Part shown: piece after piece, positions 33,915 to 43,609 of the stretch
How the letters are laid out: each line of letters begins with the position of its first letter
Numbering within the stretch: the first letter of the stretch is position 1
Source of the DNA: Glaciecola sp028401415
GTDB lineage: Bacteria > Pseudomonadota > Gammaproteobacteria > Enterobacterales > Alteromonadaceae
Length of the DNA: 64,000 nt
NCBI RefSeq assembly: GCF_028401415.2
Contig: NZ_CP171821.2
Span: 3,348,001 to 3,412,000, forward strand
Direction: 5' to 3'
Made by a program: the position numbers and the translations under genes
Notes under the pieces: generated by a model
Told to the model about the DNA's origin: nothing
The model's database searches: none
Seen by the model: the letters and a program-made list of their open reading frames with translations, nothing else

Positions 33915-36773
33915 ATGGAAGGACTATTTTTTCTTGGCATAATCGTGGTGCTTGTGATTCTTGTAGGCGCGATTTGGAGTTTTGTAAACGCCGGTCAAAT
34001 CAGCACGCTCAAGCAGCAGGTAACGCAGCTAAAGGCGCATATTGCACATCAAGCCAAGCAACTCGAAAGCTTACGAGATGAGCTAACGCGCAGCGTTGCG
34101 AATACTCTAGAGCAGTCAAGCAACAGTTCGCAAGAAAAGGCACAAGCACCATCACCGTCAACGCAAGACCCGCAGTCAAGTGCTCTAGGAAGCGAGGTTG
34201 AGCCAGCACCGCCTGTGTCTAAATCTGTTCCAAGTGCCTCAGCTTCTAAGCCAGTTGCAACACAAGCGATGCAGGCTAACTCAAGACCTGTTCATGCAGC
34301 AAAACCCCCAGCGCACGCTAAAGCCAAACCCAATAAGGCCAGCAGTCCTTCATTTTCGCTTGAGCAGTTTTTAGCAGGTAATGGGTTATTGTGGATAGGT
34401 GCAGCGGTACTTGCTCTTGGCGGCGTATTTTTAGCGAAATACAGCATTGAAGCAGGCCTGTTTCCGCCGCAGCTGCGCATTATTCTAGGCGCAGCGTTTG
34501 GCATTGCCTTGGTCGCGGCGGCAGAATATTTAATGCGCTACCCCAAACGCTTCCAAATCAATTCACCCGTAGTCAGCGCAGCGCTTGCCAGCGGTGGGGT
34601 AATCACCTTATTTGCCATGACGCTGGTGGCCTTTGAGTTTTACGAGTATTTGTCGCCCACTTTTGCCTTTGTATTGCTTGCCATAATTAGCGTGGGAGCG
34701 TCTTGGCTATCGCTTCGCATGGGCCCTATTTTGGCGGCTATTGGAATGATTGGTGCGTATGCCGTGCCAGCGCTTGTTTCAACAGGCTCAAACAATGTTT
34801 TGATGCTTATGCTGTATGTGGTTGCGGTATCGTTCTCGTCGGTTTGGGTATACCAAGTGGTTAAGCGTGAGTGGTTATGGTGGCTCAGCGCCCTTGGGCA
34901 TTTTTTATGGTTTGCTGCGGTAATACTATTGTCGATTGACGCCAGCTATGATTCAAGCGCCGTGGTGCAAGACTTAGCCCTCGAAAACCACATCGATTAC
35001 GCAGAAGCTGCTGCGTTTAATTATACCTACGCCAATGCAGGCGTTATCACCGCTTTCGGCTTATTATCATTGTATTTGTTTACCTTATTCCCCGTGCTGT
35101 CTTGGAAGCTAAGCAATACCCGATACGATGCACTCTCTACCAAAGAGATGCTGCTCCCGCGCAAAGAAAACTTAGGCCTGCTGCTGACGCTTGCGGGCGT
35201 ATTTTTCTACAGCCTCCAATTAGGCTTTCAGCCAGAGTTGATTTACATGCTAATTGCCTTTTCCATACCCATGCTGATAGTGCCCTTGCGTCATAGCGCA
35301 TTTGACTCATGGCCATTTATCGCGCTAATAGCTGCCCTGTATGTGTATTTAAGAATGCCGGTGGACTACGACTATAGCGACAATATGTTTGTATTCACGG
35401 GCGGTTTTTTGTTTATCCAAACGGCAGTGCTGATAGCCCTAGTGTACGCCATGTTTGTGCAGTCGGTGTTTAAACAGCGCCCGGCTTATTTGCTGTTGCT
35501 AGTGCTTGCGCCCTTGAGCTTGTATTCAGTGGCTTATGCGCTGTCAGAAAGTGAAGCCGAGCAGTTTTTATACCCCATTTTTGCCATACAACTTGGCTTA
35601 ATTGCATTGATTTTTGCGGCACTGAGCGTAAAAAGCCGCGTGAATATCCAAAAAGTTGCCTTTTTACTCTTAGCCAACGGTGCATTAACACTCATCTTCA
35701 CCATGCTGCTCAGCGCCAGCACGCTCACACTTGCTTTAGCGGTGCAGCTTGCGTTGATGGCATCGTTAAGCAAAAAGTACACGCTCGCGCTTCCAAACTG
35801 GCTATACAAACTAGCCGTTATTGCCATCATGGCGCGCTTAACTTTCGCCCCATGGCTGCCCGATTATGCGGGTGAATTTATTCTTGGGCTGCATTGGTCC
35901 ATTGTGATCTATCCAGCGTCCTTCGCCTTGCTCTTTTTTGCGCGCAAGCACCTACACGCACCAGACCTACGCCTATGGTTTGACGGCGCACTTTTGCACC
36001 TTATCGCACTATTTGTGACGACTGAAACCAGCTACTTCTTAATTGGTGAGTATCCAAATTTAAACAACTTAAGCTTTAAGCAAACTGCGCTGCTGGGCAT
36101 GAACTACATCATTTTAAGCGGTATGTATTTGTGGCGCGCTACTTTAACTGACCCATCAAGCAAACATCGCAGGCTTTACTACGTATTTGCGACACTGCTG
36201 ATAGTAGGTGCTGGTGCCATGCATGTGCAGGCGAGTTTGATAGATAACCCCTTTATTAGCACACAAAGCCTTGGTAGCAACCCACTCATTAATTGGCTGG
36301 TGCCGCTTTGGTTAGTGCCTGCTATTTCGCTCGCCATAATTGCAAAGCTTAAATTGGTAAAAATGGAGCTTAGCAAAGCCTTATACATTGCCTCAGCAGT
36401 TTTTGCTGTGCTGTATATTAATAGCGTAATACGCCTGGTGTTTAACGACAATATGTCGTTGTTTGTATCAGACATAGGACAAGCCGAGCGGTACACCTAC
36501 TCCATTGTGTACCTGCTAATTTCAGTAGGACTAATTGTGCTCGCGCAAAAGCTCAGCTCCCAGCGTGTTAACCGAATAGGCTTTGTGGTCTTAGCTTTGG
36601 TTGTACTGAAAGCCTTTGTGGTGGATATGGCGAATTTAGAAGGACTTTATCGCGCCTTATCTTTCATAGGATTAGGCTTGTCGCTAGTGGGCATTGGGTG
36701 GTTGTTCCAGCGCTTTAAGCATACATCTAACGAAGCTGACAGTTCCGCTGAATCAGAGCAAAGTCCAACATAG
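33915..36773 (+). CDS. DUF2339 polytopic membrane protein
   Basis: A 952-residue membrane protein. An N-terminal span (MEGLFFLGIIVVLVILVGAI) is followed by a coiled coil (LKQQVTQLKAHIAHQAKQLE) and a long Ala/Pro/Ser/Lys-rich linker to about residue 150. More than 20 hydrophobic helices then run to the C-terminus. GNGLLWIGAAVLALGGVFLAK is the start of the DUF2339 region. The family is widespread, with no established function. It begins 68 bp after the SLOG gene and may be cotranscribed with it. The last 20 residues are acidic and polar. Confidence 0.85.
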   Translation: MEGLFFLGIIVVLVILVGAIWSFVNAGQISTLKQQVTQLKAHIAHQAKQLESLRDELTRSVANTLEQSSNSSQEKAQAPSPSTQDPQSSALGSEVEPAPPVSKSVPSASASKPVATQAMQANSRPVHAAKPPAHAKAKPNKASSPSFSLEQFLAGNGLLWIGAAVLALGGVFLAKYSIEAGLFPPQLRIILGAAFGIALVAAAEYLMRYPKRFQINSPVVSAALASGGVITLFAMTLVAFEFYEYLSPTFAFVLLAIISVGASWLSLRMGPILAAIGMIGAYAVPALVSTGSNNVLMLMLYVVAVSFSSVWVYQVVKREWLWWLSALGHFLWFAAVILLSIDASYDSSAVVQDLALENHIDYAEAAAFNYTYANAGVITAFGLLSLYLFTLFPVLSWKLSNTRYDALSTKEMLLPRKENLGLLLTLAGVFFYSLQLGFQPELIYMLIAFSIPMLIVPLRHSAFDSWPFIALIAALYVYLRMPVDYDYSDNMFVFTGGFLFIQTAVLIALVYAMFVQSVFKQRPAYLLLLVLAPLSLYSVAYALSESEAEQFLYPIFAIQLGLIALIFAALSVKSRVNIQKVAFLLLANGALTLIFTMLLSASTLTLALAVQLALMASLSKKYTLALPNWLYKLAVIAIMARLTFAPWLPDYAGEFILGLHWSIVIYPASFALLFFARKHLHAPDLRLWFDGALLHLIALFVTTETSYFLIGEYPNLNNLSFKQTALLGMNYIILSGMYLWRATLTDPSSKHRRLYYVFATLLIVGAGAMHVQASLIDNPFISTQSLGSNPLINWLVPLWLVPAISLAIIAKLKLVKMELSKALYIASAVFAVLYINSVIRLVFNDNMSLFVSDIGQAERYTYSIVYLLISVGLIVLAQKLSSQRVNRIGFVVLALVVLKAFVVDMANLEGLYRALSFIGLGLSLVGIGWLFQRFKHTSNEADSSAESEQSPT

Positions 36774-36833
36774 CGCAGGCGTGAAACAAAGCGAACTTAA
36801 GCACTACTAAAAGCAATAAAAAGGTAACGTAGC

Positions 36834-37010
36834 CTATTTGCTGATGTTGTCACAAACCGCTTGTAGCTGCTGCGTAAAAGCAGCGTCTTCACCCAGTATA
36901 TTGTTAAGGATCACCATACCGTCGCGACAGTCTTGTATGGCACGCTCGGTTTCGCCCATCGGGGCAAGCACCGTAGCCTGATTGATTGGCAGGTCATTAC
37001 GAAAAAGATT
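36834..37010 (-). pseudogene. Possible 3' fragment of a TPR-type gene
   Basis: The minus-strand frame ends with INQATVLAPMGETERAIQDC and GMVILNNILGEDAAFTQQLQ, which looks like a genuine helical/TPR-like C-terminus. Upstream the frame runs into the antisense of the flavoprotein gene, and no start exists. I read it as a small gene remnant; it could also be chance. Confidence 0.35.
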
Positions 37011-37078
37011 GCTATAAGATAGACTTTTGCTGTGTATTAATCGTTTAATGCTGTGTTTGAAAAAATGAAGATAAGTTC

Positions 37079-38266
37079 GTGAGTGAAATAAAACGAGATG
37101 TAGTGGTGATTGGCGCGGGCGCCGCAGGGCTCTTTTGCGCAATGGAGGCGGGCAAGCGCGGCCGCAGCGTTGAAGTGCTCGACCATGCAAAACGTTTGGG
37201 TGGCAAAATTCTTATGTCGGGCGGTGGGCGTTGTAACTTCACTAATATGTATGCCTCACCTGAGAACTTCCTCTCTCAAAATCCGCATTTTTGTAAGTCG
37301 GCCTTAAGCCGCTACACGCAGTGGGATTTTATTGCTCTGGTTGAGCAATACAACATTGCCTACCATGAAAAAACCCTCGGCCAGTTATTTTGCGATAATA
37401 CAGCAAAAGACATTGTGACCATGCTCATGCAAGAGTGCACAGAGGCTAAGGTGATAGTGAGCAATCGCTGCGAAGTGGGTGAGGTAAGCTACAAAGACGG
37501 TTTGTATTACGTGCAAAGTGCAAAAGGAACCTATGTGTGCCCATCGCTGGTGGTAGCAACTGGTGGTTTGAGCATGCCAAAACTTGGCGCAACGCCGTTT
37601 GGTTATAGGCTTGCTGAGCAATTTAATATCCCCATAGTGCCAACCAAGGCTGCGCTTGTACCCTTTACCCTGCATGATCACGATAAAGAGGTTCTTTCAG
37701 AATTAAGCGGGATATCTATTGATGCTAGCGCCGCCTGCAATAACACTGAGTTTAATGAAAGTATGCTATTTACCCATCGCGGATTAAGCGGGCCAGCGGT
37801 ATTGCAAATATCCTCATACTGGGACGCGGGGCAGGCGGTCGATTTTAATCTTTTCCCGCAGGGCGATTTGTTTGAAGCGCTTAGCCGAGCGGCCGCCACA
37901 TCGCCCGATGCTCAGCTTTCAACCGCACTGAGTAATACTTACCCTAAACGCTTTGTGCAAAGCGCAATGCCTTACTTGGGATTAGAAAACAAAGCTCTTA
38001 AACAATATCAAGGCAAACAGCTTGAGCAGGCCGCGTACAAAATGCAGCACTGGCAAATTAAACCCAACGGCACCGAAGGTTATCGCACGGCCGAAGTCAC
38101 TTTAGGCGGTGTGGATACAGATTATATTTCATCAAAAACCATGGAAGTGAAGGCGCAAAAAGGTTTGTATTTTATTGGTGAGGTGTTGGATGTTACCGGG
38201 TGGCTCGGGGGCTATAATTTTCAGTGGGCTTGGTCAAGTGGGTGGGTTGCTGGGCAGGTGGTTTAG
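37079..38266 (+). CDS. HI0933/YhiN-family FAD-dependent oxidoreductase
   Basis: A 395-residue flavoprotein with a GTG start. Motifs: VVVIGAGAAGLFCA (FAD-binding), LGGKILMSGGGRCNFTN (the signature of the HI0933/YhiN family), VVATGGLSMPKLGATPFGY and the C-terminal FIGEVLDVTGWLGGYNFQWA. The in vivo reaction of this family is not established; it resembles aminoacetone/disulfide-type oxidoreductase folds. Its promoter must lie over the small fragment upstream. Stand-alone gene. Confidence 0.9.
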   Translation: MSEIKRDVVVIGAGAAGLFCAMEAGKRGRSVEVLDHAKRLGGKILMSGGGRCNFTNMYASPENFLSQNPHFCKSALSRYTQWDFIALVEQYNIAYHEKTLGQLFCDNTAKDIVTMLMQECTEAKVIVSNRCEVGEVSYKDGLYYVQSAKGTYVCPSLVVATGGLSMPKLGATPFGYRLAEQFNIPIVPTKAALVPFTLHDHDKEVLSELSGISIDASAACNNTEFNESMLFTHRGLSGPAVLQISSYWDAGQAVDFNLFPQGDLFEALSRAAATSPDAQLSTALSNTYPKRFVQSAMPYLGLENKALKQYQGKQLEQAAYKMQHWQIKPNGTEGYRTAEVTLGGVDTDYISSKTMEVKAQKGLYFIGEVLDVTGWLGGYNFQWAWSSGWVAGQVV

Positions 38267-38413
38267 TGTATCCGCGAAATTATTTTGAAGACAGTTTTGA
38301 TCAACCTACGAGTCTAAATCTAAGACATATTCGCTTTTGCATGCTAAGTTCAAGAAAAACCAAAACCTAAGCTTTTCTTTTCTTTCATAAAAACGCTCTT
38401 GCCTATTTCGCTA

Positions 38414-39301
38414 TTATTGATTTAAATCTTTAGCTAACTGAATAAAGTCACGCAGATAGCCCATGTGTTCATCTTCTTTCCGTATTCCCAAATGAATCTG
38501 CTTAAAAATACCACTTTGGCCAAATCGAACGCTTTTAACATCTAATGACTTGCTATATTCATCGACTAACCATCCCGGCAATGCACAAATACCTCTTCCC
38601 GCAGCTACTAATTGCATCATAATCTCTGTTGTTTCTATGGTCTTATGTTTTTTTACACTGCAGCGTGAGGGGTTTAAAAACTGACTGAATATATCTAGTC
38701 TTTCAGGATCTACGGGGTATGTGAATAGGGTTTCCTGCAACAATTGCTCTGGCTCAATGCATGTATATGACGCCAAACGATGAGAAGAAGCAATCACTAG
38801 CCTATGCTCGTAATCAAAAACAGGAATAAAATGTATTCTTGGTTTAAATAAAGGATCAGGCGTAACGAGTACATCAATTTCATAGTTGTGCAATGCCGCC
38901 AACCCGCCGAACTTGAATTCCTGTTTTACATCAATATCAACATGTTCCCATTTAGATAAGAAAGACTCAATGACAGCTAGTAACCACTGATAGCAAGGAT
39001 GGCATTCCATGCCAATACGCAAATGTCCCATTTGACCATTCGCTATTTGGCCTAACAGGCTCTCAGTGTGGGCAAACTGGGGTAATACCCTATTTGCAAA
39101 GTGCAAAATATGTTCTCCAGCCGATGTAAGCCTCAAGTTTCTTCCTTCTTTACGCCAAATGGGCGTGCCAATTTGGCCCTCTAATTTCTTGATGCTGTGG
39201 CTTAAAGCTGATTGTGACAGACTTAGTGATGCTGCTGCGCGAGTAAGCGTGCCATGTTTGCTAATGGCGGATAGAACTTCGAGATGAAATCGCTCTAGCA
39301 T
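38414..39301 (-). CDS. metR: MetR-type LysR regulator
   Basis: A 295-residue LysR protein. The N-terminal winged helix contains TRAAASLSLSQSALSHSIKKL. The effector domain has IGMECHPCYQWLLAVIESFL, VLVTPDPL and FDYEHRLVIASSHRLA, close to the homocysteine-responsive effector domain of E. coli MetR. MetR activates methionine-synthesis genes with homocysteine as coinducer. The gene is divergent from the mesX-mesD pair, the expected target, with candidate sites in the 227-bp gap. Slightly shorter at the C-terminus than E. coli MetR. Confidence 0.88.
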   Translation of the reverse strand: MLERFHLEVLSAISKHGTLTRAAASLSLSQSALSHSIKKLEGQIGTPIWRKEGRNLRLTSAGEHILHFANRVLPQFAHTESLLGQIANGQMGHLRIGMECHPCYQWLLAVIESFLSKWEHVDIDVKQEFKFGGLAALHNYEIDVLVTPDPLFKPRIHFIPVFDYEHRLVIASSHRLASYTCIEPEQLLQETLFTYPVDPERLDIFSQFLNPSRCSVKKHKTIETTEIMMQLVAAGRGICALPGWLVDEYSKSLDVKSVRFGQSGIFKQIHLGIRKEDEHMGYLRDFIQLAKDLNQ

Positions 39302-39335
39302 TTGCTATTTGCTCTCTTTTAGGTCATCTAAGTTA

Positions 39336-39367
39336 TGAATAATACTCATAAATACTTGAGAAAGTAT
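39336..39367 (+). promoter_or_regulatory. Candidate MetR sites between metR and mesX
   Basis: TGAATAATACTCA (39336-39348) differs from the MetR consensus TGAANNNNNTTCA by one base and is extended as ATGA/TCAT. A perfect 6-bp repeat, ATACTT/AAGTAT (39352-39357 and 39362-39367), adjoins it. Position between the divergent genes supports a regulatory role. Confidence 0.5.
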
Positions 39368-39528
39368 CACTATTCTAATTTGTTTCTTTCGAATAGTATC
39401 AATTTTAGACGTCTAGATATCAATTTTTACGGTGAGGCATAAATTGCGTTTCACCTTACGTGAGTTAAAACAACGCTAAACGACCGGAAGAGAGACAACT
39501 TTGGTCTGATCGACAGGATGCTATCAAC

Positions 39529-40497
39529 ATGAGCATGAATATTGATTTTGCAATTAGGAAGGTTAGTTTGGATGAAAACTATCGGCCTGCGACTAACACG
39601 AGAACAACAACCAATTTTGCCAATCTCGCCAGAGGTAAAATGCGACGACGCAATTTGCGCAATGCCCTTAAGATGATCGACGAGCGCTTCAATGAACTCG
39701 CGTTTTGGGACAATGCAACGGGCAAGCGTTACGGTGTGCAACTGGAAATCATTTCAGTAGATATAGACATTGAAAGTAACGGTAGCACATTTCCCAGCAT
39801 TGAAGTTCTTAAGACCAATATTTTAGATCGCAAAACAAATAAGATAATAGAGGGCATTGTCGGTAATAATTTCTCCTCGTATGTCCGAGATTATGATTTC
39901 AGCATATTGCTGTCACAACACAATCAAAACAAAACACAGTTTAGCGTGCCTAAAACTTTCGGCGAATTGCATGGGAAGCTATTTAAGTCCTTCTTGAATG
40001 CAAAGGTATACAAAAATTGCTCAAGTAAACCACCGGTAATTTGTCTTAGTGTGTCGGATAAAAAAGTTTATAACCAACGCGACAATCAGCATCCTGCGCT
40101 TGGCATTGAATATCAAGCCAACGAGCCTTCTTTGACCGAGCAATACTTCAAAAAAATGGGGATGCAGGTTCGTTACTTTATGCCAAAAGGCTCTGTCGCC
40201 CCTTTGGCTTTTTATTTTATTGGCGATCTTCTCAATGATTACACCCATTTGGAGCTGCTTAGCACCATTAGCACTATGGAGACTTTCCAGAAGATCTATC
40301 GTCCAGAAATTTACAATGCTCATGCTGTTGCAGGAAAGCGCTATCAGCCTAATTTGATACAAGAAAATCATTCATTAACTAACATTGAGTATGACCGAAA
40401 GGAACGAAGCTTACTTGCAATTAAACAGGGCAAATTTGCTGAGAAATATTTTATCAAACGCCATAAACACTTCCTAGAACACTGGTCAGCTAGTTAA
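39529..40497 (+). CDS. mesX: MesX (DUF1852), partner of the MesD methionine synthase
   Basis: A 322-residue protein of the DUF1852 family (opening SMNIDFAIRKVSLDENYRPA, then TNFANLARGKMRRRNLRNAL). It lies 33 bp before the short MetE-like gene. MesX is required together with MesD for folate-independent, oxygen-dependent methionine synthesis in related bacteria; its exact chemistry is unknown. No signal peptide, so it is cytoplasmic. The two genes are divergent from metR and probably under its control. Confidence 0.85.
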   Translation: MSMNIDFAIRKVSLDENYRPATNTRTTTNFANLARGKMRRRNLRNALKMIDERFNELAFWDNATGKRYGVQLEIISVDIDIESNGSTFPSIEVLKTNILDRKTNKIIEGIVGNNFSSYVRDYDFSILLSQHNQNKTQFSVPKTFGELHGKLFKSFLNAKVYKNCSSKPPVICLSVSDKKVYNQRDNQHPALGIEYQANEPSLTEQYFKKMGMQVRYFMPKGSVAPLAFYFIGDLLNDYTHLELLSTISTMETFQKIYRPEIYNAHAVAGKRYQPNLIQENHSLTNIEYDRKERSLLAIKQGKFAEKYFIKRHKHFLEHWSAS

Positions 40498-40530
40498 TCC
40501 ATTTAATTCAACTTATCGCGAAGTATCCCT

Positions 40531-41553
40531 ATGAAAAAGCTATTACCTACTTCTACTGCTGGGAGCCTACCCAAACCATCTTGGTTGGCTGAGCCTGAGC
40601 TACTGTGGTCACCATGGAAGTTGCAGGGCGAGGAATTGGTTAAAGGAAAAAAGGAGGCATTGCGTTTATCCTTGCTTGATCAGCAAAGTGCCGGCATTGA
40701 CGTTGTCAGTGATGGAGAACAAACACGGCAGCATTTCGTGACAACATTTATCGAGAACCTTAATGGCGTAGATTTTAATAACCGAAAAACCATTCAGATC
40801 CGTAAGCGCTATGACGCAAGCGTACCAGTCGTTGTTGATGAAATTACGCGTCCAAACTCGGTGTTTGTTGACGACGCCAAATATCTTCGTGGGTTAACAA
40901 AACAGACAATTAAGTGGGCTTTGCCTGGACCGATGACGATGGTTGATACGCTATATGATAACTATTACAAAAACCCTGAAACGTTAGCATGGGAATTTGC
41001 CAAAGTCCTTAATCAAGAGGCTAAAGCACTAGAGGCTGCTGGTGTGGACATAATTCAATTTGACGAGCCAGCGTTCAACGTTTTTTTTGATGAGGTCAAT
41101 GAATGGGGAATAGCGGCTCTAGAACGCGCAACCGAAGGACTCTCGTGCCAAACAGCGGTTCATATCTGCTATGGGTATGGAATTAAGGCGAATACAGATT
41201 GGAAAAAGACCCTAGGAAGCGAGTGGCGGCATTATGAAAAAACGTTCCCACTGTTGCAGAAGTCAAGTATTGATCTTATTTCTCTTGAATGTCACAACTC
41301 TCGTGTACCGATAGATCTACTTGAGCTGATCCGCGGCAAAAAGGTCATGGTTGGAGCAATAGATGTGGCATCTAAACAAGTAGAAACACCTAAAGAGGTC
41401 GCCGATACGCTGAGAAGCGCCCTTCAATTCGTTGATGCTGAAAACCTATATCCTTGCACAAATTGTGGAATGGCACCATTGCCAAAACACATTGCAAGCG
41501 CAAAACTCAAAGCGCTAAGCGACGGCGCTGAAATTGCTCGAAGTGAGCTCTAG
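40531..41553 (+). CDS. mesD: MesD, core-MetE folate-independent methionine synthase
   Basis: A 340-residue enzyme corresponding to the C-terminal barrel of MetE alone; the N-terminal folate-binding half is missing. Zinc/homocysteine ligands are visible as VHICYG (H211, C213), SLECHNS (E253) and NCGMAPLP (C312). LPGPMTMVDTLYD and DEPAFNV are conserved with MetE. It should methylate homocysteine to methionine using an unidentified donor with MesX. The gene follows mesX with a 33-bp gap. This points to aerobic, B12- and folate-independent methionine synthesis. Confidence 0.88.
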   Translation: MKKLLPTSTAGSLPKPSWLAEPELLWSPWKLQGEELVKGKKEALRLSLLDQQSAGIDVVSDGEQTRQHFVTTFIENLNGVDFNNRKTIQIRKRYDASVPVVVDEITRPNSVFVDDAKYLRGLTKQTIKWALPGPMTMVDTLYDNYYKNPETLAWEFAKVLNQEAKALEAAGVDIIQFDEPAFNVFFDEVNEWGIAALERATEGLSCQTAVHICYGYGIKANTDWKKTLGSEWRHYEKTFPLLQKSSIDLISLECHNSRVPIDLLELIRGKKVMVGAIDVASKQVETPKEVADTLRSALQFVDAENLYPCTNCGMAPLPKHIASAKLKALSDGAEIARSEL

Positions 41554-41586
41554 TGTTTTCGAGAATAATTTACGCGGGTCTCGCGA

Positions 41587-42351
41587 TTATTTCCGACGAC
41601 CCCAAGCGCAGAACGACATTCCACTAATGTATACTGCATCTGTCCGTTTTTTCTCCACGGTCAATTCGTTCACAAGGTTTTCTATTTCTTGATTATTTGC
41701 GATAGATAAGTTTTGTAGCCGAGTTGAGAGGAGTGGCAGCATCTGTTCAAGATCAAATTGTAATCCCTGTCCTTCGATCACTGCATGAGCACGAATCCCC
41801 TCAACTGAGTAACCCGCTACGTCAAATACATTTGGCAAATCAAAACCCATGGTAATACTGGCTTTTTCTGCAAGCAGCATACTTTTGATGTATTCATTGG
41901 CTTTATTGCGTGCGGGAAATGGTACTACGCTAGCCGGCACCATATTTAGATCTGCCTCTTCAGCTATGAAAACTCCTCTGTCGGTCAATAATGCTGACAG
42001 TTTGCGCATACTTTGAGACGGAGACGTCAAATACATTAATACGCGGCGGCATACGATTGCATCGAACAAACCTAACTTACGCTCATAAAGTGTTTCTATG
42101 TCACCGTTTAAGTTAATGCAAGCTACGCTAAGACCGTTAAAACCTTTACTCGTCATAGCTTGCTTAGTTTCGGTTAACATATTTTTATTGTAATCGGTGG
42201 CACATATACAACCTGTCGGGCCAACTAATTCAGCAATAATCTGTGTCACATCGCCTTTTCCGCATCCTAGTTCCATTACGCGCATACCCTCAGTGATACC
42301 AGCATCACTTAGATATTGCTTTGTCATTTCGTTACTTCTGTTCACCGGCAC
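41587..42351 (-). CDS. Class I SAM-dependent methyltransferase
   Basis: A 254-residue enzyme with a full Rossmann methyltransferase core: VMELGCGKGDV (SAM-binding), CATDYNKNML (acidic loop) and FDAIVCRRVLMYL. The type resembles small-molecule methyltransferases of the UbiE/cyclopropane group; the substrate is unknown. It is convergent with mesD (33 bp between stops). No operon partner on its strand; the gap to the GlxA-type gene is 162 bp. Confidence 0.82.
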   Translation of the reverse strand: MPVNRSNEMTKQYLSDAGITEGMRVMELGCGKGDVTQIIAELVGPTGCICATDYNKNMLTETKQAMTSKGFNGLSVACINLNGDIETLYERKLGLFDAIVCRRVLMYLTSPSQSMRKLSALLTDRGVFIAEEADLNMVPASVVPFPARNKANEYIKSMLLAEKASITMGFDLPNVFDVAGYSVEGIRAHAVIEGQGLQFDLEQMLPLLSTRLQNLSIANNQEIENLVNELTVEKKRTDAVYISGMSFCAWGRRK

Positions 42352-42513
42352 TCTCCTAACCTACTCGGTCACTTTGTTTCAAAGAAACCGACATTTAAAT
42401 GAAATCGTTGAAGAGACAAGCTTCGTGCGATCCATCTCGGAAGCGTTTCAAAATAGTTCTTTTGGCTCTAAAAAGCATTATCAACTAGAACGTCGATTCG
42501 TTATCGCTTCTTT

Positions 42514-43500
42514 CTACTTGATATTAAAGTGATGACGATAGTCGCTAGGTGATACTTTAACGACTTTTTTGAAGGCTCGTCGCATAGCGTCAGCGCTCTT
42601 GTACCCTGTTATCATCGCTATATGCTCCAAAGACTTAGTCGTGCATTCAAGGTGGCGACGCACGGTATCAATGCGGGTTTGCTCAACAAACATTGCCGGT
42701 GTGATGCCAGTTTCTTCACTAAACACGCGGGAAAAGTTACGAACACTCATGTTGACTCTATCCGCCAATGCTTCCACCGAAAGATCTACTGCGGGATTGT
42801 CAGTTATCCACGCCATTAGCTCATTGATGCTATCTCTTTCAGCGTGTTGTGCTGCTAAGGTCTGACTATATTGCGACTGTCCACCTGAGCGGCGCATGAA
42901 AACAACAAGATCTCTGGCACATTCTAGGGCGATTTCTTTACCAAGGTCTTCTTCAACCAATGCAAGTGCTAGGTCAATGCCAGCGGTAACGCCTGCGGAG
43001 GTATAAACATTGCCATCTTTCACAAAAATTGCATCTGGCTGCACCTTAATACTTGGATAGCGCTTTGATAGTTCTCCGACGCCTCGCCAGTGCGTTGTCG
43101 CGCGTTTTTCGTCTAGCACTCCCGCTTCGGCCAATAAAAATGCGCCACCACAAATAGACGCAATACGCTTAGCCCGCTCGGCTAAGCGCTGAATAATCGG
43201 CGTCGAATAAGACATACATGACATATCTGCTGCCGGCACGACCAGTGTATGTATAGCGCCAAGTTCTTGTTCAGCGCCAAGGTGACTGGCTAGTGCAATA
43301 CCGCCTTGAGAATCAATCAAACGGTCACTATTCCCACTTACTAGTTCCAATACGTAGGGTGATGCCCCTTTTGTTTGTTTATTAACGTGAGAAAAAACTT
43401 CCCAAGGACCTGTCAAGTCCAACAGTGCAACATTAGGAAAAGTAAGAAAAACGATGCGCTTTTTGGGCTCAGCAATCATAGCGGGGGTCTCAATCTTCAT
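42514..43500 (-). CDS. GlxA-type regulator (DJ-1/PfpI domain plus AraC HTH)
   Basis: A 328-residue transcription factor. Residues about 13-180 form a DJ-1/PfpI amidotransferase-like domain (VVPAADMSC; ASICGGAFLLAEAGVL with the nucleophile-position Cys). The C-terminal 90 residues are an AraC/XylS double HTH (LADRVNMSVRNFSRVFSEETG, ITGYKSADAMRRAFKK). This is the usual layout of GlxA-like regulators. It is divergent from a stand-alone DJ-1 protein 109 bp away, which it probably controls. Confidence 0.9.
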   Translation of the reverse strand: MKIETPAMIAEPKKRIVFLTFPNVALLDLTGPWEVFSHVNKQTKGASPYVLELVSGNSDRLIDSQGGIALASHLGAEQELGAIHTLVVPAADMSCMSYSTPIIQRLAERAKRIASICGGAFLLAEAGVLDEKRATTHWRGVGELSKRYPSIKVQPDAIFVKDGNVYTSAGVTAGIDLALALVEEDLGKEIALECARDLVVFMRRSGGQSQYSQTLAAQHAERDSINELMAWITDNPAVDLSVEALADRVNMSVRNFSRVFSEETGITPAMFVEQTRIDTVRRHLECTTKSLEHIAMITGYKSADAMRRAFKKVVKVSPSDYRHHFNIK

Positions 43501-43609
43501 AATGTTGTTTTTAGTACAACCGAAAATGGCTTAAATTGTCTGGTTATTGTCATTTCAGCCATTCAATTTGTCAATATACTAGTATTTGAAAACGTTTATG
43601 AGATAAAAA

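Noticed and set aside
36834..37190. Full 118-residue minus-strand ORF
   Set aside because: Its N-terminal half is antisense to the YhiN-like gene. Only the C-terminal part was kept, as a possible remnant.
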